NCBI GenBank assembly: GCA_017523925.1
Contig: JAFWVQ010000019.1
Span: forward strand, 1 to 54,292
Length of the DNA stretch: 54,292 nt
Direction of reading: 5' to 3'
Origin: Clostridia bacterium
GTDB taxonomy: Bacteria > Bacillota > Clostridia > Christensenellales > CAG-138
Under the pieces are notes generated by a model, which saw only the letters and a list, made by a program, of their open reading frames with translations, ran no database searches and had not been told where the DNA came from. A program made the translations under genes and the position numbers. This document shows, in pieces, positions 1-7,938 of this stretch (within the stretch, counting starts at the first letter, position 1; the number at the start of each line of letters is the position of its first letter).

Positions 1-287
1 AACGCCCGCTCCTCCTTATAGACTATCGGAAGCCCCAGTTCGCCAAGATATCCTTCCCAATCAAAGAACACGCTCCCGTCCTCACGAACGAGCGCCGGAA
101 TGCCGACGGCGCCCATCGCCTTGACCTCGGCGAAAGCGGGACGGCCGTCCCTCAGTTTGAGGAATTCCTTGAGGTTCTTCATGTTTTCATTGATATCGAC
201 TATGGTGTATTCGATGCCGTTTGCATCAAAGTTTTCCTTGCACTCGCGGCAGTCCGGGCAGTGCATGCTTGAGTAGATCTTCAGCAT
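1..287 (-). CDS. Glutaredoxin-like protein (3' end outside window)
   Basis: Reading from an ATG at 287 leftwards gives an open frame that runs off the window edge after 95 codons. It is too open-ended to appear as a closed ORF. The protein starts with a beta strand followed by a CPDC redox motif (residues 10-13), the thioredoxin-fold dithiol site. Further in, a GIPAL stretch matches the cis-proline loop of glutaredoxins. A GGAGGAGA ribosome site lies just upstream. It probably acts as a small cytosolic thiol-disulfide oxidoreductase. It lies 104 bp downstream of, and on the same strand as, a Crp/Fnr regulator, so the two may be co-transcribed. The family is clear; the substrate is not. Confidence 0.75.
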   Translation of the reverse strand, partial: MLKIYSSMHCPDCRECKENFDANGIEYTIVDINENMKNLKEFLKLRDGRPAFAEVKAMGAVGIPALVREDGSVFFDWEGYLGELGLPIVYKEERA

Positions 288-391
288 ATCTTCTCCTCCA
301 TGTTTTCTTCGGTTCTAATTTGGTTTCACCAATGGATAATATGGTTTATCCCCCGCCAAAACGAGCACATCGCTCGCTATTGCAGGTTCGA

Positions 392-1057
392 TCAGTCCGC
401 GGTTTCGCCGCCGAGCAGTCTGAACGATCTGCGGTTGCCGTCGATCAGTCCCTCCTGCTTCAGCGCCTTGATCTCGCGCATCATGGCGCTTCGGTCGATA
501 TTAAGGTATTCGGCAAGGTCCACGAGGCTCATCGGGATCACGAAAAAGCCGTTCGCATCCTTTTTGCATATGCTCGCAGCATAGCTCAGATAAGCCAGCA
601 CCTTCCGCCTGATCGTGCCTTGGTGCAGAAGCGAGATATGAAGCGACAGCATCTGCGATTTTTGCGCGGCCATGATGAACAGATTGCTTATGATACGGCT
701 GTGGTGCTCGCAAAGGCGTGCGCAGGGCTTGATCACGTGGTTGTAATCAAGGAACATGACGCGGCAATCGGTCTCCGCGGTGACAATGTAAACGAAGCGA
801 TCCAGCGGCAGCGCGAAGGGTTCTCCGAACACGTCCCCTTCCCTGATTCGCTCGATCAGAAAGATATCGCCCTCATCATTGAGTATCTGCAGCTTCGCGC
901 GGCCTCGCTCAAGTATCTCGACCCGTTCCGGCATGCCCGGCTCATAGGTGAGTATGGTCTCCCCGGAAGCATACTCCTTCCAATAGGGCTTGAAGCAGGA
1001 CAGAATGCCTTCCATGGACTGCCTGCCGATCTTATCGAAAATGCCTTGCCTTTCCAT
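392..1057 (-). CDS. Crp/Fnr family transcriptional regulator
   Basis: A 221-residue protein with an N-terminal cyclic-nucleotide-binding-type beta barrel (roughly residues 15-130, with the motif EGDVFGEPFALP), a dimerisation helix, and a C-terminal winged helix-turn-helix containing LVDLAEYLNIDRSAMMREI. The frame is open upstream, but the ATG at 1057 is preceded by GGAGGAA at proper spacing and gives the normal family length. The scattered cysteines are not arranged like the iron-sulfur ligands of FNR, so the effector is unknown. It is likely a DNA-binding activator or repressor of redox or fermentation genes. The glutaredoxin gene downstream on the same strand is a plausible partner. An imperfect dyad upstream at 1144-1157 may be an autoregulatory site. 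Confidence 0.85.
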   Translation of the reverse strand: MERQGIFDKIGRQSMEGILSCFKPYWKEYASGETILTYEPGMPERVEILERGRAKLQILNDEGDIFLIERIREGDVFGEPFALPLDRFVYIVTAETDCRVMFLDYNHVIKPCARLCEHHSRIISNLFIMAAQKSQMLSLHISLLHQGTIRRKVLAYLSYAASICKKDANGFFVIPMSLVDLAEYLNIDRSAMMREIKALKQEGLIDGNRRSFRLLGGETAD

Positions 1058-1143
1058 CTGCTCTTCCTCCGATCGTCCGCTCCCGCCCTTTATCGGGCGG
1101 TGAACGATTCGATTTGGATTCGGGTATATTTTATCATAAAAAA

Positions 1144-1157
1144 GTGACATTTGCCAC
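1144..1157. promoter_or_regulatory. Possible Crp/Fnr-type operator
   Basis: GTGACATTTGCCAC is an imperfect dyad (10 of 14 positions symmetric) with GTGnCA half-sites. It lies about 90 bp before the start of the Crp/Fnr gene and next to an AT-rich -10-like stretch. Crp/Fnr proteins commonly bind TGTGA-type dyads. Assigning this site to the adjacent regulator is inference. Confidence 0.3.
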
Positions 1158-1335
1158 CCTATGCGCGATCTCACGGTTTTTGAACGTGCTTGGGCGCATC
1201 CTCATAAGGATAAACAGCCTCAAAAGGCATCTTTTCGCGCCATACTTCGTTGAAAATGCTCGAAAGACCGCTCCGAGTATTTCTCCGCTTTTCGCCTCGT
1301 CTGACACGAAAATCTGCTCTTTTTAGGCGCTGCGC

Positions 1336-1435
1336 GGTTTTCAGCCGACATCTTGAATTAGAATGAGCTCCGGAAATACGAACGGTATTCCCGGAGCGTT
1401 TGCATTAGAAAAAGTGTTATACTCGGCTGAAAACC
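1336..1435. repeat. Nested inverted repeat, 100 bp, MITE-like
   Basis: Perfect 13-bp terminal inverted repeats (GGTTTTCAGCCGA at 1336-1348 and its complement at 1423-1435) enclose an internal hairpin (arms 1367-1379 and 1385-1397, 13 bp with one mismatch and a 5-nt loop). The element lies just after the pyruvate kinase gene. No obvious target-site duplication flanks it. It could be a miniature mobile element or an RNA structure at the 3' end of the pyruvate kinase transcript. Confidence 0.6.
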
Positions 1436-1500
1436 TGTATCTCCTTATGCGGACACGCCCTTGAGCGCCGTTTTGTTTGCCCGCTCCGCTCCATGCTTCA

Positions 1501-2487
1501 TCAGCCTTCAATAAAAAGCTCGGCCTCGCGCACGGTGCTTGCAAGATAGCCTATCGCTTGGACCGGGTATTCGCCGGACGCGGTCTCGCCCGTCACCATC
1601 ACGGAAGCTGCGCCGTCCAAAACGGCATTGAAGATATCGCTGACCTCAGCGCGCGTGGGAACGGCTCTATGCATCATGGAATCAAGCATTTGCGTTACCA
1701 CCATGAAATCCCTATCCGATTCGCGGCAGGCACGCGAAATGCGCTTCTGTGCGGCGGGAAGCTCCCAAAGCTTCATCGCGTTGCCCAGGTCTCCGCGCGC
1801 GATAACGATCTCATCGCAGCATGGTATTATCTCCGGCAGCGCCGCGATCCCCTCAAGGCTTTCGATCTTGGCAAGCAGCCGAACTTGCTCCAAGCCAGCG
1901 GAATCGAGCGCTGCGCGCACGGCAAGAAGATCGTCCTTTCCGCGCACGAATGGCTGCATGACGGCGCTGACACCGAAGGAGCTTGCTTTTTTGATATTGA
2001 TAATATCGCTCTCGGTCATTGCGGGCGTTTTGATCTCGACTCCCGGCAGCGCAGCGCTCTTGCGGCTTTCAAGAACGCCGCCGCGCACAACGCGCAAATG
2101 CATCGAAGCGGCCTTAACGAGCAAAAGCTTGCCGTCATCAAGAAGAAGCTCCGCCCCAAGCGGCAGCGCATCGAGCACGGCAGATACTTCCTGCGGCAGG
2201 CAAAGCGAATGCGCCGCGATCTGCGCGCCTTCTTCAAGAAGCATCGGTTCTTCAAGCGCACCTATGCGAAGCTCCGGCCCCTGCATATCTATCAGCAGCT
2301 CCGGCTCCGCTGCGCACGCTTTCGACGCATCGCGGTACGCTTCGATAAGCTCCGATGCATCCTCAAGCAGCGTGTGGGAAAGGTTGAGCCGAACGCCGCC
2401 CATTCCCTCGAGTATCATTTTTTCAAGAGTTCCGCGCTCGGCACAGGCGGGGCCGAGAGTGCCGTATATCCTGACTTTTTTACGCAT
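1501..2487 (-). CDS. Pyruvate kinase-like protein without C-terminal domain
   Basis: A 328-residue protein matching the catalytic part of pyruvate kinase, which makes pyruvate and ATP from phosphoenolpyruvate and ADP. Recognisable motifs in order are GTLGPA, VRLNLSH, DMQGPELR, DDGKLL, AKIESLEG, ARGDLG, TQMLDSMM, PTRAEVSDI and VTGETASGEYP. Full-length enzymes are about 470 residues or more; this one stops right after the barrel and lacks the whole C-terminal allosteric/dimer domain. The usual TKG after the barrel aspartate reads MQG, so a potassium-ligand threonine is replaced by Met. The start follows AGGAG with a rather long spacing and has a good promoter. It may be an active minimal enzyme or a divergent paralogue; the main pyk may be elsewhere. 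Confidence 0.8.
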   Translation of the reverse strand: MRKKVRIYGTLGPACAERGTLEKMILEGMGGVRLNLSHTLLEDASELIEAYRDASKACAAEPELLIDMQGPELRIGALEEPMLLEEGAQIAAHSLCLPQEVSAVLDALPLGAELLLDDGKLLLVKAASMHLRVVRGGVLESRKSAALPGVEIKTPAMTESDIINIKKASSFGVSAVMQPFVRGKDDLLAVRAALDSAGLEQVRLLAKIESLEGIAALPEIIPCCDEIVIARGDLGNAMKLWELPAAQKRISRACRESDRDFMVVTQMLDSMMHRAVPTRAEVSDIFNAVLDGAASVMVTGETASGEYPVQAIGYLASTVREAELFIEG

Positions 2488-2529
2488 GCTGTGTTCGCTC
2501 CTTTCAAGAAAAGCGATATCGTCCCGTTA

Positions 2530-2558
2530 ATTATACATTCATGCGCCGCTGATTACAA
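2530..2558 (-). promoter_or_regulatory. Promoter of the pyruvate kinase-like gene
   Basis: On the minus strand TTGTAA (2553-2558) and TATAAT (2530-2535) are separated by 17 bp, a good sigma-A match, 42 bp before the start codon. Confidence 0.7.
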
Positions 2559-2719
2559 GGGCGGCGGCTCTATACGGCGGCCTCGGCTGCTATTGATTTA
2601 AAAAGCGCGTTTTTTGCGCTTGATATTCTTGGGTTCCGTCCGTGCGGCGCAATCCTTGCCCCATTTTCACTTCAAGCGCCATGAAGGAGTAACGGCACGG
2701 ATTATATTGATAAAAAAGG

Positions 2720-2748
2720 TTGAAAGAACCGAAAAAATATGCTATGCT
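2720..2748 (+). promoter_or_regulatory. Promoter of lpdA
   Basis: TTGAAA (2720-2725), a 17-bp spacer and TATGCT (2743-2748), about 60 bp before the lpdA start. Confidence 0.65.
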
Positions 2749-2807
2749 ACACACGGAATGAAGCATTACGCGCTTCGAATATGCCAAATCGAAAGGAAAC
2801 TGTTAAA

Positions 2808-4211
2808 ATGTCCGAATATAACTATGATATCGTGGTTCTCGGCGCGGGCCCGGGCGGCTATGAATGCGCCATCCGCTGCGCGCAGTACGGCAAGAAGGTC
2901 GCGCTCGTTGAAGCGCGCGATCTCGGTGGCACCTGCCTCAACAGGGGCTGCATCCCCACCAAGGCGCTTCTGCACGGCGCGGAGATGTTTGAGGCGGCAA
3001 AGTCTGCGGATGACTGCGGCGTTACGCTCGGCGAAGTGGGCTTTGATTTTGCAAAGCTTGCCGAGTATAAGGACGGCGTTGTTTCTAAGCTCCGCACCGG
3101 TATCGCGGGTCTTGAGAAGGCGCACGGCGTTAAGGTCATAAAGGGCTTTGGCAAGGTCGTGGACGCGCATACGCTGAGCGTTGAAAACGAAGGAAATACC
3201 GAAGAGATCACCTTTGACAAGCTGATCCTTGCGACCGGCAGTTCCCCCGCCCGTCCGCCCATCCCCGGCATAGACGGAGAGAATATCGTTACTTCTGACG
3301 AGATACTTTCGATGAACGAGCTCCCCGAAAGCTTCGTTATCATCGGCGGCGGCGTTATCGGCATAGAGTTTGCAACGCTTTTCTCCACGCTCGGGAAGCC
3401 CGTCACCGTTATAGAGATGATGCCGAGTATCCTGCCCGGCGTGGATGCGGATATCGTTCGCGTGCTCGGAAGGGTCCTCAAGAAAAAGAAGGTCACCGTT
3501 ATCAACAACGCGAAGGTCACCGGCATCGAGGGCGGCTCCACGGTCTCAGTTAAGTATGAGCTGAACGGCGAAGAAAAGACCGCCGAGGGTGCTTGCTGCG
3601 TGGTTTCCGTCGGAAGGCGCGCCCAGACCTCCAACATCGGCCTTGAAGCGCTCGGCATCGAGATGAATCGCGCTTTTGTGAATATCGATGAGCATTGCCG
3701 CACCAATATCGAGAATATCTACGCCATCGGCGACATCACGGGCAAGATCCAGCTTGCTCATGTTGCGACCGCGCAGGGCTTCGTTGCGGCGGCGAACGCT
3801 TGCGGCATCAAGGAAGAAAAGATGGATTATTCGATCGTTCCCTCCTGCATCTACACCTCCCCCGAGATCGCGTTCGTGGGTCTTTCCGAGGATAAGGCCA
3901 AGGAGCAGGGCATCGAATACAAGCTCGGCAGCTACAATGTTGCGGGCAACGGCAGAGCGATGATCATGGGCGACGCAATGGGTACAGCGAAGCTTATCGC
4001 GGACAATAGCAGCAAGCTGCTCGGCGCACAGCTCATGTGCCCCCGCGCGACCGATATGATCGCGGAGCTCGCTCTTGCGCTGAAGATGGGTGCGAACATC
4101 GATGATATCGTGAACACGATCCACCCCCACCCCACCGTGAGCGAGGTCGTGGCCGAAGCTGCGCACGATTACGAGGGGCTTTGCTGCCACGCGCTGCCGA
4201 AGAAGAAATAA
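2808..4211 (+). CDS. lpdA: Dihydrolipoyl dehydrogenase
   Basis: A 467-residue FAD-dependent disulfide oxidoreductase that reoxidises dihydrolipoamide with NAD+, serving 2-oxoacid dehydrogenase, acetoin or glycine cleavage complexes. It has the FAD-binding GAGPGG near residues 12-17, the redox pair in GGTCLNRGCIP (C43 and C48), the second nucleotide-binding GGGVIGIEFA, and the C-terminal HPHPTVSE segment (His 439/441, Glu 446) that forms the catalytic His-Glu dyad. The frame is open 23 codons further up, but the ATG at 2808 has an AAAGGA ribosome site and begins the protein right before the FAD fold. No lipoyl-domain partner genes are adjacent, so which complex it serves cannot be told here. 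A sugar nucleotidyltransferase gene follows after 39 bp. Confidence 0.93.
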   Translation: MSEYNYDIVVLGAGPGGYECAIRCAQYGKKVALVEARDLGGTCLNRGCIPTKALLHGAEMFEAAKSADDCGVTLGEVGFDFAKLAEYKDGVVSKLRTGIAGLEKAHGVKVIKGFGKVVDAHTLSVENEGNTEEITFDKLILATGSSPARPPIPGIDGENIVTSDEILSMNELPESFVIIGGGVIGIEFATLFSTLGKPVTVIEMMPSILPGVDADIVRVLGRVLKKKKVTVINNAKVTGIEGGSTVSVKYELNGEEKTAEGACCVVSVGRRAQTSNIGLEALGIEMNRAFVNIDEHCRTNIENIYAIGDITGKIQLAHVATAQGFVAAANACGIKEEKMDYSIVPSCIYTSPEIAFVGLSEDKAKEQGIEYKLGSYNVAGNGRAMIMGDAMGTAKLIADNSSKLLGAQLMCPRATDMIAELALALKMGANIDDIVNTIHPHPTVSEVVAEAAHDYEGLCCHALPKKK

Positions 4212-4250
4212 TCTGTTTTAACAGCAAAAACTATATCACGGAGGTAAAGC

Positions 4251-5477
4251 ATGAACAAGATAACCTACGACGATATGCTGAAAAAGCTTGAGGGCTGCGG
4301 TCAGACCCAGCTTCTCAGATACTATGATGAGCTTGATGCCAAGCAGAAATGCGCTCTGCTTTGCCAGATAGCGGACACCGATTTTTCTGTCGTTCGCGCG
4401 GGCAAGGAGGAAGCCGAGCGCGGCGTTATCTCCCCCATCCCCGTTACGGAGCTCGATGATATCAAGGCTAACCGCGATCACTTCATCAACGCTGGTCTTG
4501 AGGAGATCCGAGCGGGCAAGGTCGGCGCCGTGCTGCTTGCGGGCGGCATGGGCACGCGCCTCGGCTCGGACGCGCCCAAGGGCGTTTACAACGTCGGCAT
4601 CACTCGCGAGCTCTATATCTTCGAGTGCCTGATCAACAACCTTATGGACGTTGTGCGCCTTGCGGGCTGCCCGATCCATCTTTTCATCATGACGAGCGAC
4701 AAGAACCACGAGGCGACGGTCGCATTCCTCAAGGAAAAGAACTTCTTTGGGTACGACGAGAATTTCGTGCATTTCTTCATGCAGGAGATGGCGCCCGCCT
4801 CGGACTACAACGGCAAGGTCTATCTTGAGGAAAAATGGAAGATATCCACCTCGCCCAACGGCAACGGCGGCTGGTATTCCTCGATGGCGAAATGGGGAAT
4901 GCTCGATATCGTTAAAACGAACGGCATCGAATGGCTGAACGTTTTTGCGGTGGACAACGTGCTTCAGCGCATCGCCGATCCCGTTTTCATCGGCGCAACG
5001 AAGGTCATGGGCTGCTCGGTCGGCTCGAAGGTCATCAAAAAGGCTAGCCCCGATGAAAAGGTTGGCGTTATGTGCCTTGAGGACGGCAGACCGTCGATCG
5101 TTGAATACTATGAACTGACGGATGAAATGCGCAGCGCTAAAACAAAGGACGGCAAGCTTGCGTATAATTTCGGCGTTATACTCAATTATCTTTTCCACGT
5201 TCCCGAGTTGAATAAGATAATGGACGCTCAGCTTCCGCTGCACGTAGTCGAAAAGAAGATCCCCTGCCTTGATGAAAACGGCGATAAGGTTGAGCCCGAT
5301 TCCCCGAACGGCTATAAGTTCGAGTCGCTGATACTCGATATGATCCATCTTCTTGATGGCTGCATGGTTTTCGAGGTCGTGCGCGAAAAGGAATTTGCGC
5401 CCATCAAAAATAAAACCGGCGTGGATTCGGTCGAAAGCGCAAGGGAGCTTTTGAAGAAGAATGGCGTGGAGCTGTAA
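4251..5477 (+). CDS. UDPGP-family UTP:sugar-1-phosphate uridylyltransferase
   Basis: A 408-residue protein of the eukaryote-like UDP-glucose/UDP-GlcNAc pyrophosphorylase family, which condenses UTP with a sugar-1-phosphate to a UDP-sugar in the cytosol. The signature nucleotide loop LLAGGMGTRLGSDAPKG lies at about residues 95-111. Further motifs include GGWYSSMAKWGML and VDNVLQRIADP, which match the UTP- and sugar-binding loops. The ATG follows CGGAGG. The length fits the bacterial branch of the family. Whether it prefers glucose-1-P or GlcNAc-1-P cannot be read from sequence alone. The 39-bp gap after lpdA suggests co-transcription, and a terminator follows. Confidence 0.85.
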   Translation: MNKITYDDMLKKLEGCGQTQLLRYYDELDAKQKCALLCQIADTDFSVVRAGKEEAERGVISPIPVTELDDIKANRDHFINAGLEEIRAGKVGAVLLAGGMGTRLGSDAPKGVYNVGITRELYIFECLINNLMDVVRLAGCPIHLFIMTSDKNHEATVAFLKEKNFFGYDENFVHFFMQEMAPASDYNGKVYLEEKWKISTSPNGNGGWYSSMAKWGMLDIVKTNGIEWLNVFAVDNVLQRIADPVFIGATKVMGCSVGSKVIKKASPDEKVGVMCLEDGRPSIVEYYELTDEMRSAKTKDGKLAYNFGVILNYLFHVPELNKIMDAQLPLHVVEKKIPCLDENGDKVEPDSPNGYKFESLILDMIHLLDGCMVFEVVREKEFAPIKNKTGVDSVESARELLKKNGVEL

Positions 5478-5504
5478 TAATCATTTATTGAAATAGGCAT
5501 AAGT

Positions 5505-5534
5505 AAAGGCGGGGCTTGCGCTCCGCCTTTATTG
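5505..5534 (+). terminator. Terminator after the UDPGP gene
   Basis: AAAGGCGG (5505-5512) pairs with CCGCCTTT (5523-5530), about 28 bp after the stop; the T-run is short. Confidence 0.6.
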
Positions 5535-5560
5535 CTGTTGTTTTTGCAGTTCTCTACTTG

Positions 5561-6061
5561 TTAAAACATCGCTGTCGCCAGTTGCGACACTTTTACTGTT
5601 CCGCTCCTAACGAGAAGCTCTCCAACTTCCAAAAAGCCCAACCCATAGTGAAGCCTCATGCTGGGCCGGTTATACGGCATAGAGGTTACTGCCGCCGCCA
5701 CGGTATCGATACCGAGCTCCCCGGCGCGGTCAAAAACCGACTGATACAGCCGCCATGCAAGCCCGCGTTTTCTGAACCTTTCATCGATCACTACTCTGTC
5801 GACGTATAGAAACTTGGAATACCGCTCACAGAACCACTTATAGCAGGCAATATCGTATTCTTCAAGCCCCTCGCGCAGCGCGATCAGGAAGCCGGCGGGA
5901 ATGCCGTCTGCATACACGATCAAGAAAAGCTCGGCATTTTGAGAAAAGAAATCCAGCTTTTCACGATCCAGCGGCAAAAGCAGTTCTTCATTCGCTTTAT
6001 TCAAATCGAGTATAAAATCATACTCCCTCGGTTCGATTCTTTTTATCAAATAATCATTCAT
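5561..6061 (-). CDS. GNAT family N-acetyltransferase
   Basis: A GNAT-fold acyl-CoA transferase. The acetyl-CoA-binding motif A is seen as YVDRVVIDERFRKRGLAWRL, followed by the typical C-terminal strand/helix ending in LHYGLGFLEVGE. The ATG at 6061 starts just ahead of the first GNAT strand, but no ribosome site precedes it. A GTG at 6142, with GAAGG upstream, would add 27 residues and overlap the preceding RpiB-like gene by 23 bp, implying translational coupling; either start is possible. The protein lies downstream of the RpiB-like gene on the same strand. The substrate is unknown. Confidence 0.8.
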   Translation of the reverse strand: MNDYLIKRIEPREYDFILDLNKANEELLLPLDREKLDFFSQNAELFLIVYADGIPAGFLIALREGLEEYDIACYKWFCERYSKFLYVDRVVIDERFRKRGLAWRLYQSVFDRAGELGIDTVAAAVTSMPYNRPSMRLHYGLGFLEVGELLVRSGTVKVSQLATAMF

Positions 6062-6119
6062 ATATTTGGTCAAAATGCTGTTTCGGGAAATATTGCGCCC
6101 AACATCCAACGCCAAAGAA

Positions 6120-6758
6120 TCAGCAAAGATCGGAGCCTGCACGCGCCTTCAGCCATTCCGCCGTTTCCCCGCTTCCGTATTTCAAAACAAAGTCGATCAC
6201 ATCGCACTTTTGCATGAGCTTTTCGATAAACGCATCCTCCAAGCTGTTCATAAGCTCCACGAAGTCTATCTGCGATCTTCGCCGTATCCGCTTTAGAAGA
6301 GCGGTGTCCCGAAGCTTTCTATCGGCTTCACCCTTCGGATAACCCTGCGCAAAAGGTTCGGAGAATAGTTTTTCTATCGTTTTATCGAGGTTTTCACGGC
6401 CGCTCCAAGTGTAGTCCTCGCCGAGCGGAAGGGAAAGAGCGTTTCCGTTATTGATCTGCGCGAAAAGATACGCATCCATCGGAGTTGGGGCATAGCCGCA
6501 GATAACTCCGGGCATACTGTTGCAGGCAAGCATCATGCCCTGCCCGGACGAACAGCCCGAAACGATAAAATCGACGGCACGGCTTGAGAGCAGAAGCCCA
6601 ACGAGTACGGAGACCTCGATATAGCTGTATTCTTGTTTCTCCGATGGCAGGCAGCCGAAATTATGGACTTCCGCGCCCTTTGCGTGTTTTTTGACCGTTT
6701 CATAAAGAAGCGCGTTTTTGTTCGCTTGCGAGCTTGCCTGGATAACGCCTATTCGCAT
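6120..6758 (-). CDS. RpiB/LacA/LacB family sugar-phosphate isomerase
   Basis: A 212-residue member of the RpiB fold, whose members interconvert aldose and ketose phosphates such as ribose-5-P/ribulose-5-P. The active-site segment VSGCSSGQGM is at residues 67-76, with the catalytic cysteine position at C69. The NNGNALSLP segment matches the family phosphate/sugar loop. It is longer than classic RpiB (about 150 residues), with an extra C-terminal helical part. Because the N-terminus (MRIGVIQASSQANKNALLYE) departs from the usual ASDHAG form, the exact substrate is uncertain. An AAGGA lies about 11 bp before the ATG. A GNAT gene follows. Confidence 0.75.
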   Translation of the reverse strand: MRIGVIQASSQANKNALLYETVKKHAKGAEVHNFGCLPSEKQEYSYIEVSVLVGLLLSSRAVDFIVSGCSSGQGMMLACNSMPGVICGYAPTPMDAYLFAQINNGNALSLPLGEDYTWSGRENLDKTIEKLFSEPFAQGYPKGEADRKLRDTALLKRIRRRSQIDFVELMNSLEDAFIEKLMQKCDVIDFVLKYGSGETAEWLKARAGSDLC

Positions 6759-6778
6759 GATCTGTTGAATCCTTATAA

Positions 6779-7156
6779 TTATTTCTTCGTTATATCCCTA
6801 ACCGAACTGACTATCGCATAGACTATCGCTATCACGCATATCGGCAGCAGCACGTAAAAAAGAAGTTTAGCGTTTTTGAGCACGATTGAAAGCCCCGTTG
6901 CGATAAAACCGGCGGACAAAAGCGCAAAGAGTACAGCGGACTGCATGTAATGAGGCTTTTTATCCATGCTTTCGCGCTCCTGCTTCGATGCAAAGATATA
7001 GGCGTTGTTCAGCAAAAACCCGCGCTGCATAAAATGCCTTATCGCAAGAAAGAGGCAAGCTGCAGCGAGGATGAAAACGAAAACTGCGGTTATAATATCG
7101 AGTGGCGTCATTTGATCTACACTTGCGAATACTTTGCGCTGCATGCGAGAGGTCAC
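6779..7156 (-). CDS. Small membrane protein, DUF3784-like
   Basis: About 125 residues with three hydrophobic segments: one near the N-terminus (ITAVFVFILAAACLFLAIRH) and a pair in the C-terminal half. Between them comes a short polar loop, NNAYIFASKQERESMDKK, that resembles the conserved loop of DUF3784 proteins. The GTG at 7156 overlaps the upstream gene's stop as GTGA, favouring translational coupling; an internal ATG at 7111 would start right at the first membrane helix. Neither has a clear ribosome site. The function is unknown. Confidence 0.6.
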   Translation of the reverse strand: MTSRMQRKVFASVDQMTPLDIITAVFVFILAAACLFLAIRHFMQRGFLLNNAYIFASKQERESMDKKPHYMQSAVLFALLSAGFIATGLSIVLKNAKLLFYVLLPICVIAIVYAIVSSVRDITKK

Positions 7157-7773
7157 GGTTTTTTAGAAACGGAGTTCTGCTTCAAACGCTTCGTTCTGCG
7201 GCGTGCCTTGACCGTTCGCTCTTCAATAACATTATAGGTGCGGTCGAACTCAGTGCGCGCAACAAAGTTGAAATCAGCATCAACTGTTTCACCACGCTCA
7301 TTCTTTTCGACCGAGTAAAAAACGAGTACGGAATCGCGAGGAGAAGATTCGATCGCGCCCCAAAGCGGAGCGGTAAAGAATTTATCATCGCTGCTTTCAT
7401 CGAGAACAAGCCCCTTGGCAGCGATCAAAAAGCCGACCTCCTCGGAGACCGGTTCATCAGCAGTCCATGCGAGCAGAGGCTTTGGGAGCGTCTCGTATTC
7501 ATCTCCCGAAATATGGCGGTGGTTTTCATTGAAGTACTCGGCGGAATTCGGATAGGGATAGCCCGAGGAATCGACCTTGATATAGTCGCCTGAATACGCG
7601 ATCTGCCCCTGTCCGTTTACGCTTTCCTGCGACATAACTTCATAGGAGCCGTCATCTTTTTTAATGATACGTCCGCTTTCGATCAGTTCGCGGAGCGCTT
7701 CGCTGTCGCTCCCGAGCATATATGCTGTAACTGTTTTTCCCTTTTTCTTGATAACCTTCATATTCTTAATCAT
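7153..7773 (-). CDS. Hypothetical protein with PGDYG-like motif
   Basis: A 206-residue soluble protein I do not recognise with certainty. The centre carries YSGDYIKVDSSGYPYPNSAEYF, written here only as its core SGDYI followed by a YPYPNSAEYF stretch, which resembles the short PGDYG domain of unknown function. The C-terminus is strongly basic (RTVKARRRTKRLKQ). It overlaps the downstream membrane protein gene by 4 bp, so the two are probably one transcript. The start is uncertain between ATG 7773 and ATG 7761. Confidence 0.5.
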   Translation of the reverse strand: MIKNMKVIKKKGKTVTAYMLGSDSEALRELIESGRIIKKDDGSYEVMSQESVNGQGQIAYSGDYIKVDSSGYPYPNSAEYFNENHRHISGDEYETLPKPLLAWTADEPVSEEVGFLIAAKGLVLDESSDDKFFTAPLWGAIESSPRDSVLVFYSVEKNERGETVDADFNFVARTEFDRTYNVIEERTVKARRRTKRLKQNSVSKKP

Positions 7774-7886
7774 CCATCCGATCTTTGATTCTTAATTTCG
7801 ACCTGCGGCACTTGCTTCCATGATGCGCAAGCCGCCATTCCTCATATTTATTATTATAACAAAAACTGCTTAAATATGCAAACAAA

Positions 7887-7916
7887 CCGCAGCGCCCGAG
7901 AGGCCAAGCGCTGCGG
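7887..7916 (-). terminator. Terminator of the rpmB-glyS transcript
   Basis: A perfect 9-bp stem CCGCAGCGC/GCGCTGCGG with a 12-nt loop, followed on the minus strand by TTTGTTTG. It starts 23 bp after the glyS stop. Confidence 0.75.
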
Positions 7917-7938
7917 TATTTGAAAAAATCGATAGATA

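Larger units (their letters stand above)
1058..1500. other. 443-bp intergenic region
   Basis: No convincing gene is present. The left part is the upstream region of the Crp/Fnr gene and contains an imperfect dyad (1144-1157) beside AT-rich promoter-like sequence (TATGATAAAAT on the minus strand, about 1125-1140). The right part, downstream of the pyruvate kinase gene, holds a nested inverted repeat at 1336-1435. Confidence 0.6.
2488..2807. other. 320-bp divergent promoter region
   Basis: This separates the leftward pyruvate kinase gene from the rightward lpdA and holds a promoter for each (2530-2558 minus, 2720-2748 plus). A small GC hairpin (AAGCGC/GCGCTT, 2603-2621) sits between them. No gene was seen. 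Confidence 0.6.

Noticed and set aside
221..1147. 308-codon plus-strand ORF
   Set aside because: It is the antisense of the Crp/Fnr and glutaredoxin genes and has no family resemblance or ribosome site.
1341..1544. 67-codon minus ORF
   Set aside because: It runs through the nested inverted repeat and overlaps the end of the pyruvate kinase gene; low protein-likeness.
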